Shown: positions 16,678-25,851 of the stretch, piece by piece
Layout: every line of letters begins with the position of its first letter
How positions within the stretch are numbered: the stretch's first letter is position 1
Assembly: GCF_001904745.1 (NCBI RefSeq)
Contig: NZ_MRCD01000073.1
Coordinates: 1-44,659 of the forward strand
Length of the DNA: 44,659 bases
Direction: 5' to 3'
Source of the DNA: Calothrix sp. HK-06
GTDB lineage: Bacteria > Cyanobacteriota > Cyanobacteriia > Cyanobacteriales > Nostocaceae
Made by a program: the position numbers and the translations under genes
Notes under the pieces: generated by a model
Database searches by the model: none
The model's input: only the letters and a program-made list of their open reading frames with translations
What the model was told of the DNA's origin: nothing

Positions 16678-16707
16678 AGTTAGTATAGCACCCATAATTA
16701 AACCAAG

Positions 16708-17169
16708 ATGAATAAACAAACCAAAATATCCTCACAATGTGCTGCGACAGTCATCGAATCAATACCAGTAATTACACAATTCTTTCGCGTCGAAATGCGG
16801 CGCCATACAGAATCTCTACCCGAATCACTTTCTGTACCTCAATTTCGCACGCTTGGTTTTCTCTACCGCTACCCAGGCGCCTCACTTTCCCAACTTGCTG
16901 AATATCTAGAAGTAACAAAAGCTACAGCTTCAAATTTAACAGACCGTCTCGTTCAAAAAGAACTAATTACCAGAACCGAAAATCCGAAAAGCAGGCGCCA
17001 GATTAATCTGAAATTAACGCAAGCAGGTGAGTATCATTTAGAACAAATAAAAACACTAATTAGTACAAAAATTTCAACTATTCTCGATGACCTACCGCAA
17101 GAACAACTTCAATGTGTCATTGATGGGTTAACGGTACTCAGTAATGCTTTTGCACGGGTAATTGATTAA
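16708..17169 (+). CDS. MarR-family transcriptional regulator
   Basis: 153 aa. The winged helix-turn-helix lies at about 45-110: SVPQFRTLGFLYRYPGASLS, then QLAEYLEVTKATASNLTDRL (recognition helix), LVQKELITR and the wing NPKSRRQINLKLTQAG. The helices at both ends form the dimer interface. It likely represses the divergent EmrB-type exporter and itself through the GTTAGC inverted repeat; MarR proteins release DNA on binding small aromatics or on oxidation. A DevA-type ATPase follows 69 bases later but has its own TetR-type operator, so it is probably not in this unit. Confidence 0.9.
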   Translation: MNKQTKISSQCAATVIESIPVITQFFRVEMRRHTESLPESLSVPQFRTLGFLYRYPGASLSQLAEYLEVTKATASNLTDRLVQKELITRTENPKSRRQINLKLTQAGEYHLEQIKTLISTKISTILDDLPQEQLQCVIDGLTVLSNAFARVID

Positions 17170-17206
17170 TTATTGACACCACTTTACTCAATAAGTTAAA
17201 TTAATT

Positions 17207-17226
17207 TATAACAAACGTTCGATATA
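17207..17226. promoter_or_regulatory. TetR-type palindromic operator, copy 3
   Basis: TATAACAAACGTTCGATATA, identical at 18 of 20 bases to the site before the TetR gene at 3.6 kb and in the same register. It ends 12 bases before the DevA start. Confidence 0.72.
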
Positions 17227-17238
17227 ATAAGTGAGATT

Positions 17239-17970
17239 ATGCAATTAGAATCACATCTGCTTGGTGAAGAGAGTGTAATATCGATACAAGATTTAAACCA
17301 TTATTTTGGGGAAGGCGCCTTACGTAAGCAAGCATTATTTGATATAAATTTGGAAATAAACAAAGGTGAAATAATCATCATGACGGGGCCTAGTGGTTCT
17401 GGAAAGACGACGCTTTTAACGTTGATGGGTGGTTTGCGTTCAGCGCAGTCGGGGAGTTTGAGGATATTGCAACAAGAGATATGCGGCGCCAGTAAGAAGC
17501 AGTTAACTTCGTTACGTCGTAATATTGGGTATATATTCCAAGCACATAATCTCATGACATTTTTAACGGCAAAAGAAAACGTGAGAATGTCATTAGAGTT
17601 GCACGATAAGTACTTAGACCAAGATATAGATGCCTTAGCTGTGAATATGTTAGAGACAGTGGGTTTAGGTAATCGTGTTGATTATTATCCCGAAAGTTTA
17701 TCGGGAGGACAAAAGCAGCGTGTAGCAATCGCGCGGGCATTGGCGAGTCATCCTAAAATAGTATTAGCAGATGAACCAACAGCCGCATTAGACAAAAAAT
17801 CAGGACGTGATGTCGTAGAACTAATGCAAAAACTGGCAAAAGAGCAAGGCTGTACAATATTATTAGTCACCCACGACAACCGTATTTTAGACATTGCTGA
17901 CAGAATTGTATATATGGAAGACGGCAAGCTGGTTAGCAATGGTATTGATGCAGCAGCTAAAGTTAAATAA
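17239..17970 (+). CDS. devA: DevA-type ABC exporter ATPase
   Basis: 243 aa. Walker A GPSGSGKTT (50-58), Q-loop Q101, signature LSGGQ (154-158), Walker B IVLADEP (174-180) with the catalytic glutamate after D178, and H-loop VTHD near 210. The N-terminal ISIQDLNHYFGEGALRKQAL is characteristic of DevA (MacB/LolD-like), where the ATPase drives the DevC permease and DevB adaptor. Here it stands alone, 9.1 kb downstream of the DevC gene, but carries the same operator as the TetR-DevB-DevC cluster. Pairing with that cluster is inferred. The symbol denotes family only. tRNA-Val lies 55 bases downstream. Confidence 0.88.
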   Translation: MQLESHLLGEESVISIQDLNHYFGEGALRKQALFDINLEINKGEIIIMTGPSGSGKTTLLTLMGGLRSAQSGSLRILQQEICGASKKQLTSLRRNIGYIFQAHNLMTFLTAKENVRMSLELHDKYLDQDIDALAVNMLETVGLGNRVDYYPESLSGGQKQRVAIARALASHPKIVLADEPTAALDKKSGRDVVELMQKLAKEQGCTILLVTHDNRILDIADRIVYMEDGKLVSNGIDAAAKVK

Positions 17971-18025
17971 TATATCTTGCTTTGTAGAATAAGCTATGCT
18001 ATACTTAACAAGTTGCGAAAAATTC

Positions 18026-18099
18026 GGACGTATAGCTCAGTTGGTTAGAGTACATCCTTGACATGGATGGGGTCACTGGTTCGAATCCAGTTACGTCCA
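18026..18099 (+). tRNA. tRNA-Val (GAC)
   Basis: 74 bases form a full cloverleaf: acceptor GGACGTA with TACGTCC and discriminator A, D-arm GCTCAGTTGGTTAGAGT, anticodon stem CATCC/GGATG around loop TTGACAT (anticodon GAC), and T-arm ACTGG-TTCGAAT-CCAGT. CCA is not encoded. A cluster of transposon-end-like repeats begins 45 bases downstream. Confidence 0.95.
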
Positions 18100-18143
18100 T
18101 AAATCTATACCCTTACAGGGCGTAAAATTTTTGAAAAATATTG

Positions 18144-18242
18144 TTGTCGATTGCCAAATTATTTTGTCAAGTGGTCAAATAATCTGGCAAGCGACAATTG
18201 TACATTAACTAATTATTTGTCAATTTAACTAATTATTGTCAC
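18144..18242. mobile_element. Repeat cluster resembling Tn7-like/CAST transposon ends (remnant)
   Basis: From 18144 to 18195 an inverted repeat pairs TGTCGATTGCCAAATTATTT with the reverse of the stretch ending AGCGACA. A TGTACA follows at 18199-18204. Two direct repeats TTAACTAATTAT(T)TGTCA come next at 18205-18222 and 18225-18241, spaced by 20 bases. TGTACA followed by TGTC-ending AT-rich repeats is how the ends of cyanobacterial type V-K CRISPR-associated transposons look, and those elements favour sites just past tRNA genes. No tns, cas12k or CRISPR repeat is present in the 160 bases before the next gene, so at most this is a solo end or a collapsed element. The family assignment is from memory and unverified. 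Confidence 0.4.
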
Positions 18243-18400
18243 AAATCTTCAACATCTTAAGATACTCCTTAAGCAGTATATGTAGACATGGGCGATGCGT
18301 ATAGAATGGTATGCTAACCTCGTGTAATTAGTCTACATAGCTTTTTAGCATATTACGCGATGCGAATTATAGTAATTCGCTTTTAATTGGGAGAGTAGCT

Positions 18401-19573
18401 GTGAGTAGAATTTTGTTACTCCTGGATAATAGACAAAACAGGCGCCTGTTAGTGAATACTTTGGCACAAACCAGTGAAATAGTGGCGCCAGAAGGGTTAT
18501 CTAGTAAGGAATTAGAAAAGTTAATACAGCAACCGTTTGATTTATGTATTTTGTGCAGCGTGATGTTAAAACGCTATCGTCAAGCACTGCACACACGTAA
18601 AGAAGCTGAATATCCCGTTGTTTTACCATATTTACTTGTTATTACCCAAAAACAGCTAAGAATAATAAATCATAATTCGCTGCATAGTATAGATGAGCTA
18701 ATTACAATACCAATAGTGAAACGTGAGTTACTTTTAAGAGTAGAAGTTTTATTGAGGTCACGCTTGTTGTCGCAGCATATGCATACAGCGAATAAAAAGC
18801 TATCAATGGAAATTGAACAGATACGCTGTTTAGAAACAGATATTCGTTCATCTTTAGAACGTGAACGTACACTAAATGAGCTAAAGTCTCGGTTTGTATC
18901 GATGGTGTCGCATGAGTTTCGCTCACCCTTACAAGTCATTTTATCTTCTTCGCAAATCATCGAGCAGCATGGTGATAGGCTTTCGTTGGAGAAAAAGCAG
19001 CAGTTTTTTCAACATATTAAAGCTAATGTTAAGAAAATGAATCAATTGTTAAATGATGTTTTAACGATTGGTGAGGTTGATTTAAAAATGTTTAAAGCGG
19101 ATATTAAGCCAATTAACTTATCTGATTTTTCACGTGATTTAATTGAAGAAATTTGTCTAACATCAGAACAACATCGCAAAATCGCATTTAAGTTTTACGG
19201 TGGTTATAATGATGTGTATGTTAATGAAAATTTAATTCGTCACATTCTCATTAACTTGCTTTCTAACGCAGTTAAGTACTCATCTCCTGAAAACGATATT
19301 AATTTTACTTTACGTTGTCAAGATGGTGAAGCTATTTTTACAATTCAAGACAAAGGTATTGGTATTCCTCGCGAAGATAAAGAAAAACTATTTGGTTTAT
19401 TTCAACGTGCCAGCAATGCCAAAGATATTCCTGGTACAGGGTTAGGACTTGCTATTGTTAAAAAATGTGTTGATCTGTATGCTGGTTCAATTGAACTAGA
19501 AAGTGAAGTAGGCGCCGGAACAACAGTGACGGTAAAATTACCAATACCTCAACCTGCACCTGTTTATCGATAG
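18401..19573 (+). CDS. Sensor histidine kinase with degenerate receiver-like N-terminus
   Basis: 390 aa, no membrane segment, so cytosolic. Residues 1-120 fold like a receiver (RILLLLDN; LITIPIVKRELLLRVEVLLR at the end), but the phospho-acceptor Asp is C52 (LCILCSVML) and the conserved Lys-Pro is missing, so it cannot be phosphorylated in the usual way. A coiled linker (about 125-165) leads to the HisKA H-box VSMVSHEFRSPLQVI with H171. The HATPase domain (about 245-385) has NLLSNAVKYSS, DKGIGIP and GTGLGLAIV. It starts at GTG with a GGGAG ribosome site. No response regulator is adjacent. The N-terminus may bind a partner regulator. Confidence 0.85.
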   Translation: MSRILLLLDNRQNRRLLVNTLAQTSEIVAPEGLSSKELEKLIQQPFDLCILCSVMLKRYRQALHTRKEAEYPVVLPYLLVITQKQLRIINHNSLHSIDELITIPIVKRELLLRVEVLLRSRLLSQHMHTANKKLSMEIEQIRCLETDIRSSLERERTLNELKSRFVSMVSHEFRSPLQVILSSSQIIEQHGDRLSLEKKQQFFQHIKANVKKMNQLLNDVLTIGEVDLKMFKADIKPINLSDFSRDLIEEICLTSEQHRKIAFKFYGGYNDVYVNENLIRHILINLLSNAVKYSSPENDINFTLRCQDGEAIFTIQDKGIGIPREDKEKLFGLFQRASNAKDIPGTGLGLAIVKKCVDLYAGSIELESEVGAGTTVTVKLPIPQPAPVYR

Positions 19574-19585
19574 GCGCCTGGATGA

Positions 19586-19924
19586 TTAAGGTTCAATAAG
19601 CTTAAAACCCCAAGGTTTGATGACGGTGAGGGCTATTTCTCGGTCTATACCTTCATAAACTTCCCATTCGGAGTTTTTATCTTTGGGATGTCCCTCACCA
19701 ACATGGCCTGCAACTTTGATAATGGGCAAACCAGCCAAGCGGTTACGCTCCATTTCCTTTGTAAGCGGTAGTTTAATTATATGACCTCTAAACTTGGAGG
19801 TGCTTTCTTTGGCTACAACTTCACGAACGAGACAGATATCACCAGCAGTTCCCCAAGTAGTTTCGTAAATGTAAAGGAACGATATATAGGTTTTTGGTTT
19901 AATGGCTCTTCTAAGAACTTCCAT
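19586..19924 (-). CDS. Hypothetical protein
   Basis: 112 aa, family not recognised. It is soluble, with no signal or membrane segment, mixed alpha/beta composition and many charged residues. Visible blocks are TYISFLYIYETTWGTAGDIC (about 12-31) and the C-terminal EIALTVIKPWGFKLIEP. It lies 162 bases downstream of gyrB on the same strand, beyond a strong terminator hairpin, so it probably has its own promoter. It converges with the histidine kinase gene, 12 bases apart. The even codon use and the full-length frame support a real gene. Confidence 0.6.
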   Translation of the reverse strand: MEVLRRAIKPKTYISFLYIYETTWGTAGDICLVREVVAKESTSKFRGHIIKLPLTKEMERNRLAGLPIIKVAGHVGEGHPKDKNSEWEVYEGIDREIALTVIKPWGFKLIEP

Positions 19925-20030
19925 TATATATAATCCTGAAATGAGGCACGAAATATACTTTCATCATAAATACTAACAGATTGTTACTGACTCCGCCTCT
20001 TGGTTTCTGGCTGTATTTAAAATTACTTAT

Positions 20031-20057
20031 GAAAAAAGGCTAGTTTTGAGGCTAGCC
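20031..20057 (-). terminator. Rho-independent terminator of gyrB
   Basis: Read on the minus strand, a GGCTAG/CTAGCC stem (20038-20043 with 20052-20057) is followed by TTTTTTC (20037-20031), 30 bases after the gyrB stop. The form is canonical. Confidence 0.85.
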
Positions 20058-20086
20058 ATTTTAAATATTAATGATTGAAATCTGGA

Positions 20087-22054
<1,968 letters not shown>

Positions 22055-22304
22055 TCACTTAAATAGCGATTTAGTCAAAATCACTTCAAGATTCTAGCAC
22101 AAAAGCCTTAATGACGACCGTAGGGCAATTTGATAGTGATTTTATTAAGGGGGTACACCCCACCTCTATTAACTCTTCGATTGCCTTGATATTTTCGTCG
22201 CATCAACTAGTAGCGCTCTTGACTATATCTATTATAGTAAATTTGTATTAAATAAGTAGCTATTGCCTATTCTACGTAATAAATTGGAATAAAAGAGCAG
22301 AACA

Positions 22305-22326
22305 TTAAATTTTAGCTAAAATTTAA
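22305..22326. promoter_or_regulatory. Perfect 22-bp AT palindrome in the gyrB-miaA gap
   Basis: TTAAATTTTAG followed by its exact reverse complement, 91 bases before the miaA ATG. Its role is unknown; it could be a protein site or a hairpin in the leader. The rest of 22025-22416 shows no gene and no clear element. Confidence 0.35.
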
Positions 22327-22416
22327 GGATTGATTAACGAATTATTGTAAGGTAAGCAGGGCGTATGAATATTTTGTTCCCAAAGATTATCCCATAGTTT
22401 GCGTAGATTTTGCATT

Positions 22417-23316
22417 ATGACCGAATTCAAATTAATAGTCATATGTGGTGCAACAGCGACAGGGAAATCTGGCTTGGCGTTAGAATTAGCAACGCGATTC
22501 AACACTATAATTATTAGTGCAGACTCGCGTTTAGTTTACCGTGAGTTTGATATTGGTACCGCCAAACCCACACAATCAGAGCTTGCAATGGTACCCCACT
22601 ATATGATAGATATCTGCGACCCACTTGACACAATGACAGTTGCAGACTACCAAGACCAAGTTCACAACTTAATACAAACGTTAAAAGAAGCAACCCCTCT
22701 TTTAGTAGGAGGTACAGGTTTATATATAAAGTCAATTGTACAGGGTATGAAAATACCAAGAGTGGCGCCAAATAATAACTTAAGAACCCAACTAGTAGAA
22801 ACATTCACTCAAAGTCAACTATACGCAATGCTGCAACAAGTAGACTCAACTGCCGCATCAAAAATCCATCCTAACGATCCAGTACGAACCCTTAGAGCAT
22901 TAGAAGTATATTATATTACAGGCATACCAATATCAAAACAACAAGGAGAAAACCCTCCCTCTTACCCCATCCTACAAATAGGTTTAGATAGCGACCCTAA
23001 ATATCTAACACAACGTATTGCGCAGCGTACCGAAAAAATGATAGAAGACGGGTTTATTGCAGAAGTTGAATATTTATCTTCTAAATACGGCGCCGACCTA
23101 CCACTATTAAATACACTAGGTTATCAAGAAATTCGACAATACTTAGCAGGCGAAATTTCTCTAGAAAAAGCCAAAGAGTTAACAGTACTACACACCCGAC
23201 AATTTGCCAAAAGACAACGGACATGGTTTCACGCATATCCAGAAATTGAATGGTTTGACATTGAATCACCTAACCTATTAGAGCAAATATGGCAGAGAGT
23301 ACAAAAGTTTTTATGA
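22417..23316 (+). CDS. miaA: tRNA dimethylallyltransferase
   Basis: 299 aa from the ATG at 22417; an earlier in-frame TTG at 22399 is less likely because the P-loop strand begins right after the ATG. Walker A is GATATGKSGLA (about 10-20). Conserved blocks are ISADSRLVYREFDIGTAKPT (the S-x-D-S-x-Q/L-Y motif), DICDP, VGGTGLYIK, RTLRALEVYYITG and TRQFAKRQRTWFH near the end. The enzyme adds the dimethylallyl group to A37 of tRNAs that read UNN codons. The downstream hydrolase gene overlaps its stop, so the two are coupled. Confidence 0.97.
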   Translation: MTEFKLIVICGATATGKSGLALELATRFNTIIISADSRLVYREFDIGTAKPTQSELAMVPHYMIDICDPLDTMTVADYQDQVHNLIQTLKEATPLLVGGTGLYIKSIVQGMKIPRVAPNNNLRTQLVETFTQSQLYAMLQQVDSTAASKIHPNDPVRTLRALEVYYITGIPISKQQGENPPSYPILQIGLDSDPKYLTQRIAQRTEKMIEDGFIAEVEYLSSKYGADLPLLNTLGYQEIRQYLAGEISLEKAKELTVLHTRQFAKRQRTWFHAYPEIEWFDIESPNLLEQIWQRVQKFL

Positions 23317-24053
23317 ATATTATAATATTAATCTCTATTAGTCTTAACTTGCTAGTATTTATAGTAGCTTGTTTCTTGACCATTAAAAACGGAGGAATAG
23401 ATTACTGGCGCCAAAAGTTCTCGAACTTAAATACTTCTAATATATTTGATGTACACAACCCACCATATTACATACATAAAACGAGTCAATTTGAACAATT
23501 GCCAATAAAACTTAACACAATTATTTTTCTTGGAGACAGTATAACCGATGAAGGAGAATGGACGGAGCTGTTAGAAAACCCGAATATTCAGAACCGTGGT
23601 ATATCAGGTGACACCACAGAGAGAATATTAAGGCGCCTAGATACAATCATCAAAAATCATCCCAAACAAATATTTTTGATGGTTGGTATTAATGACTTAC
23701 ATATGCTCAAAAAATCTGTGGAAGCAACAGTAGAGGGGTATAAACAAATTTTAAACCAGTTTCAAGAAAAACTACTTAACACGCAAGTATATATTCAAAG
23801 CGTTTTACCTGTAAACAATAATATCTACTTGTATTGGATAGATAACCAAAAAGTTATAGATTTGAATAGGGAGTTACAAAAGTTAGCGACACAGTATAAC
23901 TATAAATATGTAGATATACATTCTCATCTTGTTGATACACAGCAACAATTAGGCACTGGGTTTACGAGTGATGGACTACATTTAAATGGCAAAGCGTATT
24001 TGATATGGAAGGAACTATTGGCAACGAATGTAACAGATGTAACGGATGGTTGA
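23313..24053 (+). CDS. Membrane-anchored SGNH/GDSL hydrolase
   Basis: 246 aa from the ATG at 23313, which overlaps the miaA stop (ATGA); an earlier ATG at 23289 would add 8 residues. An N-terminal membrane anchor (about 2-24) is followed by the hydrolase: block I FLGDSITDEG with the nucleophile Ser, block II NRGISGDTT with Gly, block III MVGINDL with Asn, and block V DGLHLNG with the Asp-His pair. All four catalytic residues are present. Such enzymes act on ester or acetyl groups of lipids or sugars outside the membrane; the substrate is unknown. The last residues (ATNVTDVTDG) and the stop are encoded by a dispersed TAACGGATG repeat. Confidence 0.88.
   Translation: MNIIILISISLNLLVFIVACFLTIKNGGIDYWRQKFSNLNTSNIFDVHNPPYYIHKTSQFEQLPIKLNTIIFLGDSITDEGEWTELLENPNIQNRGISGDTTERILRRLDTIIKNHPKQIFLMVGINDLHMLKKSVEATVEGYKQILNQFQEKLLNTQVYIQSVLPVNNNIYLYWIDNQKVIDLNRELQKLATQYNYKYVDIHSHLVDTQQQLGTGFTSDGLHLNGKAYLIWKELLATNVTDVTDG
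24020..24049. repeat. TAACGGATG repeat inside the 3' end of the SGNH gene
   Basis: GGCAACGAATGTAACAGATG then TAACGGATGG, three units of the 9-base repeat with the usual GGCAACG edge. It encodes the C-terminal NVTDVTDG of the hydrolase, so repeat insertion appears to have replaced or extended the original end of the gene. Confidence 0.75.
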
Positions 24054-24172
24054 TTTTCTCTTTTGTGATTTGTATATTATATGACATTATAGGTATTTTA
24101 ATATTAAGTAAATAAATAAGAGGACAGTTTGTAATCTGTCCTACAAAATAATGTAGATATTATGTCGAATCG

Positions 24173-24475
24173 CTATTGAACCTTAAATAGCGTGTTGTTA
24201 TAATATCTTTTCATCAGGCTTTCATAAGTTTTTGTAATTTTGGCTTGCTCCGTTTGTCGGTCAGCCAATTTGATAATAAATATAAATGGCAAAAAAAGTA
24301 AAACTAAGCCTAAAAATGCACCTAACCCAATCACCAAAAAGCAAGCAATCAACACATAAATTAACTGTGATGTATAATTAGTCGCAGGCGCCGCTGTTAC
24401 ATCACCACAACCTTCTAAGTTACGATACATATATGATTGGGTTAAAAATAAAAATACACTTAACATCGTTATCAT
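24173..24475 (-). CDS. Small membrane protein of unknown function
   Basis: 100 aa, family not recognised. A short hydrophobic N-terminus (about 1-14) and a long apolar hairpin (about 38-68, LIYVLIACFLVIGLGAFLGL, then LVLLFLPFIFIIK) predict two or three membrane passes, with a charged C-terminal tail (RQTEQAKITKTYESLMKRYY). A short linker has the cysteine in EGCGD. It is divergent from the membrane histidine kinase, and the two share the region with the perfect 37-base inverted repeat, so they may be coregulated. Confidence 0.55.
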   Translation of the reverse strand: MITMLSVFLFLTQSYMYRNLEGCGDVTAAPATNYTSQLIYVLIACFLVIGLGAFLGLVLLFLPFIFIIKLADRQTEQAKITKTYESLMKRYYNNTLFKVQ

Positions 24476-24530
24476 ATCCTCTTACCTAGAAAATACAGTG
24501 TTAAAAAGGTAACAAGTATTAAAGATTATC

Positions 24531-24567
24531 ATTTTGTTTTGTGCGCCAATGGCGCACAAAACAAAAT
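24531..24567. promoter_or_regulatory. Perfect 17+17-bp inverted repeat between divergent genes
   Basis: ATTTTGTTTTGTGCGCC, three bases AAT, then the exact reverse complement. It ends 20 bases before the kinase ATG at 24588 and begins 55 bases before the divergent gene. It could be an operator or an mRNA hairpin that controls the kinase; without a T-run after the stem for the plus strand it is not a standard terminator. Confidence 0.55.
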
Positions 24568-24587
24568 ATATATGTAATAAATCAATT

Positions 24588-25817
24588 ATGTTTACCCGTA
24601 GTCGTCGTAACCTAGCTTACTTGTTTGCTCTGCCAATGGGTAGTATCCTTGTTATCTTTGCAGGGGTTGCTTATTACTTGGGAGTTGAGCAGGAACTAAA
24701 GGTATTTGATGAGACTTTGCTCAATAAAGCTAAAGCTGTTGTAAATCAAGCGCGTTACTCTGGAGGCACCCTACAATATAATTTAGATAGCTCTGTACTC
24801 TTAAATGGTGATTCTAAGGATATACGCTTATATAATAGTCAACGCAAATTAATTGAGCATCGCGGAAAAGAAACGGAACGTGTATTAACTGTATCCCCAG
24901 GTTTTCGGACAATATATATAAGTCAAACAAAGCAGCGTTTGAGAGAAGCAACGCTGGCAGTTCACAAAAATAAATATGTATTGATTGGATATATACAAAT
25001 AACTGCTCCATTAACTTCGCTGGAAGAAAGACTTAATCGTTATAGATTGTTTTTAGCTGTTGGTGTACCCATTACCTTTATCATCATTGGAATAACAGGA
25101 TGGTATTTAGGAGGACTAGCGATGCAACCAACTCGTCGAGCTTACGAGCAGTTACAGCGGTTTACTGCTGACGCTTCTCATGAACTACGGGCACCTATTG
25201 CCGCAATGTTAAGTAATGCCCAAGTTGCGCTTATACCACCATACGACGAAACCGAGCAACAATTTAGATTACAGAATATAATCAAAACAGCCAAGTCCAT
25301 GAGTAGCTTGGTTAGTAACTTACTATTTCTATCACGCCATGAAGGCGCCTTAAATTTAGATAGCTTACCCAATGTCAACCTTGTTGAAGTCTTAAAAACA
25401 CTTGCTTTAGAATATCAATCCCAAAATAACCATTCTAATCTAACAGTACAATTACCAGAAAAACCCATATATATCAAAGCCGATGCTGATTTATTAAAAC
25501 AAGCTGTTATTAACCTGCTAGATAACGCCTTTAAATATACTCCCAATAATAAAACAGTAGAATTAAAACTACTGTCACAGCCACACGGCGCCATTATCGA
25601 AGTCAAAGATAATGGTATCGGTATTCCTCTAGAAGACTTGCCACATATATTTGAAAGATTTTACCGTGTAGACAAAGCTAGAACAAGAAACTCAGGAGGG
25701 TTTGGTTTAGGGTTAGCTATAGTTAAGCAAATAGTACAAGCGCATCAGGGAGAAATAACAGTGAATAGCATTTTAGGGAATGGTTCTACTTTTCAAATAA
25801 AATTGCCAGTTGCATAG
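24588..25817 (+). CDS. Membrane sensor histidine kinase
   Basis: 410 aa from the ATG at 24588; a longer frame begins at 24534 but would translate the inverted repeat. TM1 lies at about 14-34, a periplasmic sensor at about 35-150 and TM2 at about 155-178. The HisKA H-box is FTADASHELRAPIAAM. The HATPase domain has VINLLDNAFKYTP (N-box), VKDNGIGIP (G1) and GGFGLGLAIVKQIV (G2). It senses an external signal and phosphorylates a response regulator that is not adjacent. The N-terminal MFTRSRRNLAYLFALPMGSI matches cyanobacterial kinases usually next to OmpR-type regulators like the one at 1215-1889; pairing across 22 kb is only an idea. Confidence 0.92.
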   Translation: MFTRSRRNLAYLFALPMGSILVIFAGVAYYLGVEQELKVFDETLLNKAKAVVNQARYSGGTLQYNLDSSVLLNGDSKDIRLYNSQRKLIEHRGKETERVLTVSPGFRTIYISQTKQRLREATLAVHKNKYVLIGYIQITAPLTSLEERLNRYRLFLAVGVPITFIIIGITGWYLGGLAMQPTRRAYEQLQRFTADASHELRAPIAAMLSNAQVALIPPYDETEQQFRLQNIIKTAKSMSSLVSNLLFLSRHEGALNLDSLPNVNLVEVLKTLALEYQSQNNHSNLTVQLPEKPIYIKADADLLKQAVINLLDNAFKYTPNNKTVELKLLSQPHGAIIEVKDNGIGIPLEDLPHIFERFYRVDKARTRNSGGFGLGLAIVKQIVQAHQGEITVNSILGNGSTFQIKLPVA

Positions 25818-25819
25818 GC

Positions 25820-25844
25820 GTCCCGCCTGTGCTTGGCGAGACGT
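25820..25844. terminator. Hairpin between convergent genes
   Basis: CGTCCCGCC (25820-25828) pairs with GGCGAGACG (25836-25844) with one mismatch. It lies 3 bases after the kinase stop and 8 bases after the convergent hydrolase stop, so it probably ends both transcripts. Confidence 0.6.
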
Positions 25845-25851
25845 TGTATTA

